Shown here one piece after another: positions 62,478 through 64,000 of a DNA stretch of 64,000 bases. The notes under the pieces were generated by a model, which saw nothing but the letters and a program-made list of their open reading frames with translations, made no database searches and was not told the DNA's origin. Position numbers and translations under genes: made by a program. The DNA comes from Williamsia sp. DF01-3 (GTDB lineage Bacteria > Actinomycetota > Actinomycetes > Mycobacteriales > Mycobacteriaceae), in contig NZ_JALKFS010000005.1 of NCBI RefSeq assembly GCF_023051145.1, positions 5,101,733-5,165,732 on the forward strand. Reading direction: 5' to 3'. The stretch's first letter is position 1. Each line of letters opens with the position of its first letter.

Positions 62478-63148
62478 GCACCGAGGCCCCATCCACCATT
62501 CGCCTGCTGCTCGTGGACGACGAGTGGCTGGTGCGTGCGGGTCTGCGGACGATGCTGTCGGGGCAGCCGGACATCGACATCGTCGGCGAAGCCGCAGACG
62601 GGTCCACGGTCGCGGCGCTCGCACAGCAGTCCGGCGCCAACGTGGTGCTGATGGACATCCGGATGCCGAAGGTCAACGGGCTCGAGGCCACCATCGCTTT
62701 ACGTTCGATGGCCGAGCCGCCACAGGTGATCATGTTGACCACCTTCGATACCGACGACTTGGTGTTGCGTTCGTTGCAAGCCGGCGCCAGCGGCTTCCTC
62801 CTCAAGGACACCCCGCCCGCCGACCTCATCGCATCTCTGCGCAAAGTTGTTGCGGGCGAGCCGATCCTGTCGCCGTCGATCACCCGCAAATTGATCGTGC
62901 GCTTCACCGACCCCGGTGATCGCCGCACGAAGGCAACAGAACAGTTCGATCTGCTGACCGCCGGCGAGCAGCGCGTGGCCATCGCGGTCGCGCGAGGGAT
63001 GTCGAACGCTGCGATCGCCGAAGAGTTGTTCGTGTCCATCGCCACGGTCAAGAGTCACATCTCGCACATCCTGGAGAAGCTGGCGTTCAACAACAGGGTG
63101 CAGATAGCACTCCTGGTTCACGACGCATTGCCCGGTGAGGTGCTCTGA
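62474..63148 (+). CDS. NarL/LuxR-family response regulator
   Basis: A 224-residue response regulator. The receiver domain has D15-D16, phospho-acceptor D61 in VVLMDIRMPKVNG, and Lys in GFLLKDTPP. The LuxR-type helix-turn-helix is at about 155-215 (FDLLTAGEQRVAIAVARGM, IATVKSHISHILEKL). The canonical TxRE start of the recognition domain reads TAGEQ. GTG 62474 overlaps the kinase stop (GTGA). The pair forms one system; its targets are unknown. Confidence 0.93.
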   Translation: MSTEAPSTIRLLLVDDEWLVRAGLRTMLSGQPDIDIVGEAADGSTVAALAQQSGANVVLMDIRMPKVNGLEATIALRSMAEPPQVIMLTTFDTDDLVLRSLQAGASGFLLKDTPPADLIASLRKVVAGEPILSPSITRKLIVRFTDPGDRRTKATEQFDLLTAGEQRVAIAVARGMSNAAIAEELFVSIATVKSHISHILEKLAFNNRVQIALLVHDALPGEVL

Positions 63149-63257
63149 ACTCGACGTCGCGCGTTCGACCGTCCACGGACACAGGCTTTCCGTCTCGGGG
63201 CAGGCGTTGCAACTCCTGCGCCTGGACACAAAACCTGCGAATTCGTCGCTGCGGCAA

Positions 63258-63875
63258 CTACTTCAAGACCAGTGCGATCGTATCGACCAAGAGGTCGACC
63301 ATCTCGTGCAGAGAGTCGGCGCCGAGCGCGCCGGCCATCTCATCGGAACGCATGCTGATCACCGACTCGACGAGCCGGAACGGCAGGTGTCGACGCGGAT
63401 CGTCGGGGTCACCGAGCACCTCGCCTGCCAGCGCGGCGTAGATCCGCGCCAGATCTGTTCTCGCCTGGCGGAATTCGGCGAAGCGCTCGGTGCGCAGTTC
63501 AGGCAAGAGATACAGGGCGCCGAGGTTCCACCTCGAACCCGCGAGTTGGGCGGCGTCGAATCTGGCAAGCGACTGCAGCCGTTCGAGCGCCGGCTCGCCG
63601 ACGGCCTCTCGCAGCTGCTGCGCCGTGGCCAGCGCCCGCGCCACGGTGTTCTGTAGCAACGCCTCGAGGATGTCGTCCTTGGTCTTGAAGTGATGATAGA
63701 GAGAGGCCTGCCGAATACCGACGGCCTCCGCGATCATCCGGGTGGAGGTACCGGAGTATCCGCGTGTGGTGAAGAGTTCTCCGGCGGCGTCGAGGATCTC
63801 GTCCCGCGCGGTGTCCCCACGGCGACGCTGCTCCACCAACCTCGGGCGACCTGGCCCTGCCGAAACCGAACTCAC
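63258..63875 (-). CDS. TetR/AcrR-family transcriptional regulator
   Basis: A 205-residue TetR regulator. The helix-turn-helix occupies about 20-70 (ARDEILDAAGELFTTRGYSGTSTRMIAEAVGI, QASLYHHFKTKDDILEALL). The effector domain is unassigned. GTG 63875 follows AAGG by about 8 bases; longer in-frame extensions upstream are not family-like. It converges on the response regulator gene across 109 bases of featureless sequence. Whatever it controls probably lies beyond the window. Confidence 0.9.
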   Translation of the reverse strand: MSSVSAGPGRPRLVEQRRRGDTARDEILDAAGELFTTRGYSGTSTRMIAEAVGIRQASLYHHFKTKDDILEALLQNTVARALATAQQLREAVGEPALERLQSLARFDAAQLAGSRWNLGALYLLPELRTERFAEFRQARTDLARIYAALAGEVLGDPDDPRRHLPFRLVESVISMRSDEMAGALGADSLHEMVDLLVDTIALVLK

Positions 63876-64000
63876 ACAGAGCACCTTACTGTCATCCGCC
63901 GCAGCCGATCCGTCGTCGCAGCGCGGCTCGGATGACAAATGGACCTGACCTGGCCAGTGCGCATTCGGAAACACAGTTGTTGCACTCGTTTGCCTCGGGG

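Noticed and set aside
1-64000. CRISPR arrays, tRNA or rRNA genes, transposases, integrases, phage genes
   Set aside because: None was recognised on either strand by reading the sequence; short RNA genes without strong sequence signatures could still be missed.

Overview
The window is high-GC DNA from an actinobacterium. The gene set points to a mycolic-acid-containing member of the Mycobacteriales, of Gordonia, Williamsia or Rhodococcus type. Supporting genes are a mycobacterial-type FadA/FadB pair, a Zmp1-like M13 peptidase, a Cfp30B-like double-VOC protein, a penicillin-binding lipoprotein, two ANTAR proteins, a SigG-type sigma factor, many GTG starts and many GTGA/ATGA gene overlaps. The genus is inferred from this content and not proven. 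No tRNA, rRNA, CRISPR array, prophage or insertion sequence was seen.

Layout. 0-7.5 kb: the end of a dihydrofolate-reductase-fold gene, an AI-2E permease/histidine kinase/response regulator operon, two membrane proteins, and an ECF41-type sigma gene (frameshifted) divergent from its probable NmrA-like target. 6.8-17.9 kb: catabolic genes. They comprise a TetR regulator, acyl-CoA ligase, cyclase-family hydrolase, acyl-CoA dehydrogenase, phosphotransferase, tandem Lrp regulator (frameshifted), opine-type dehydrogenase, 3-hydroxyacyl-CoA dehydrogenase and an MHS transporter. The substrate is unknown. 17.9-24.2 kb: a degenerate penicillin-binding lipoprotein, a pirin, a tandem repeat with long hairpins, and a taurine/sulfonate ABC operon preceded by a cysteine-rich leaderless leader peptide. 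24.4-29.1 kb: PAS-ANTAR and GAF-ANTAR proteins flanking an M13 peptidase (frameshifted) and an L,D-transpeptidase. 29.1-36 kb: a branched-chain-type ABC importer with a fused LivHM permease, a TetR regulator and a hydrolase. 36.2-42.7 kb: a broken SGNH hydrolase, the beta-oxidation fadA-fadB pair, and a double-TetR regulator coupled to a class III adenylate cyclase. 42.7-49.1 kb: the ectoine importer ehuBCDA, then a molybdate importer with a TOBE regulator. 49.2-52.2 kb: a double-VOC protein and a DrrAB-type exporter. 52.2-57.6 kb: a sulfur-scavenging locus, with a ROK regulator behind a second cysteine-rich leader, divergent from ssuD-sfnG-sfnB. 57.6-64 kb: a BrkB-type membrane protein, a DUF72 protein, a SigG-type sigma factor with a convergent VOC protein, a second two-component system, and a TetR regulator.

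How parts work together. The tau-type importer and the ssuD-sfnG-sfnB enzymes could release sulfite from sulfonates and dimethyl sulfone. Both loci carry short leaderless ORFs with a Cys-Cys codon pair, so cysteine-responsive attenuation is the likely shared control. Five otherwise intact genes carry one single-base indel each (sigma factor, Lrp, M13 peptidase, livF, branched-chain binding protein). This is either real decay or residual assembly error, and the reader should keep both in mind.
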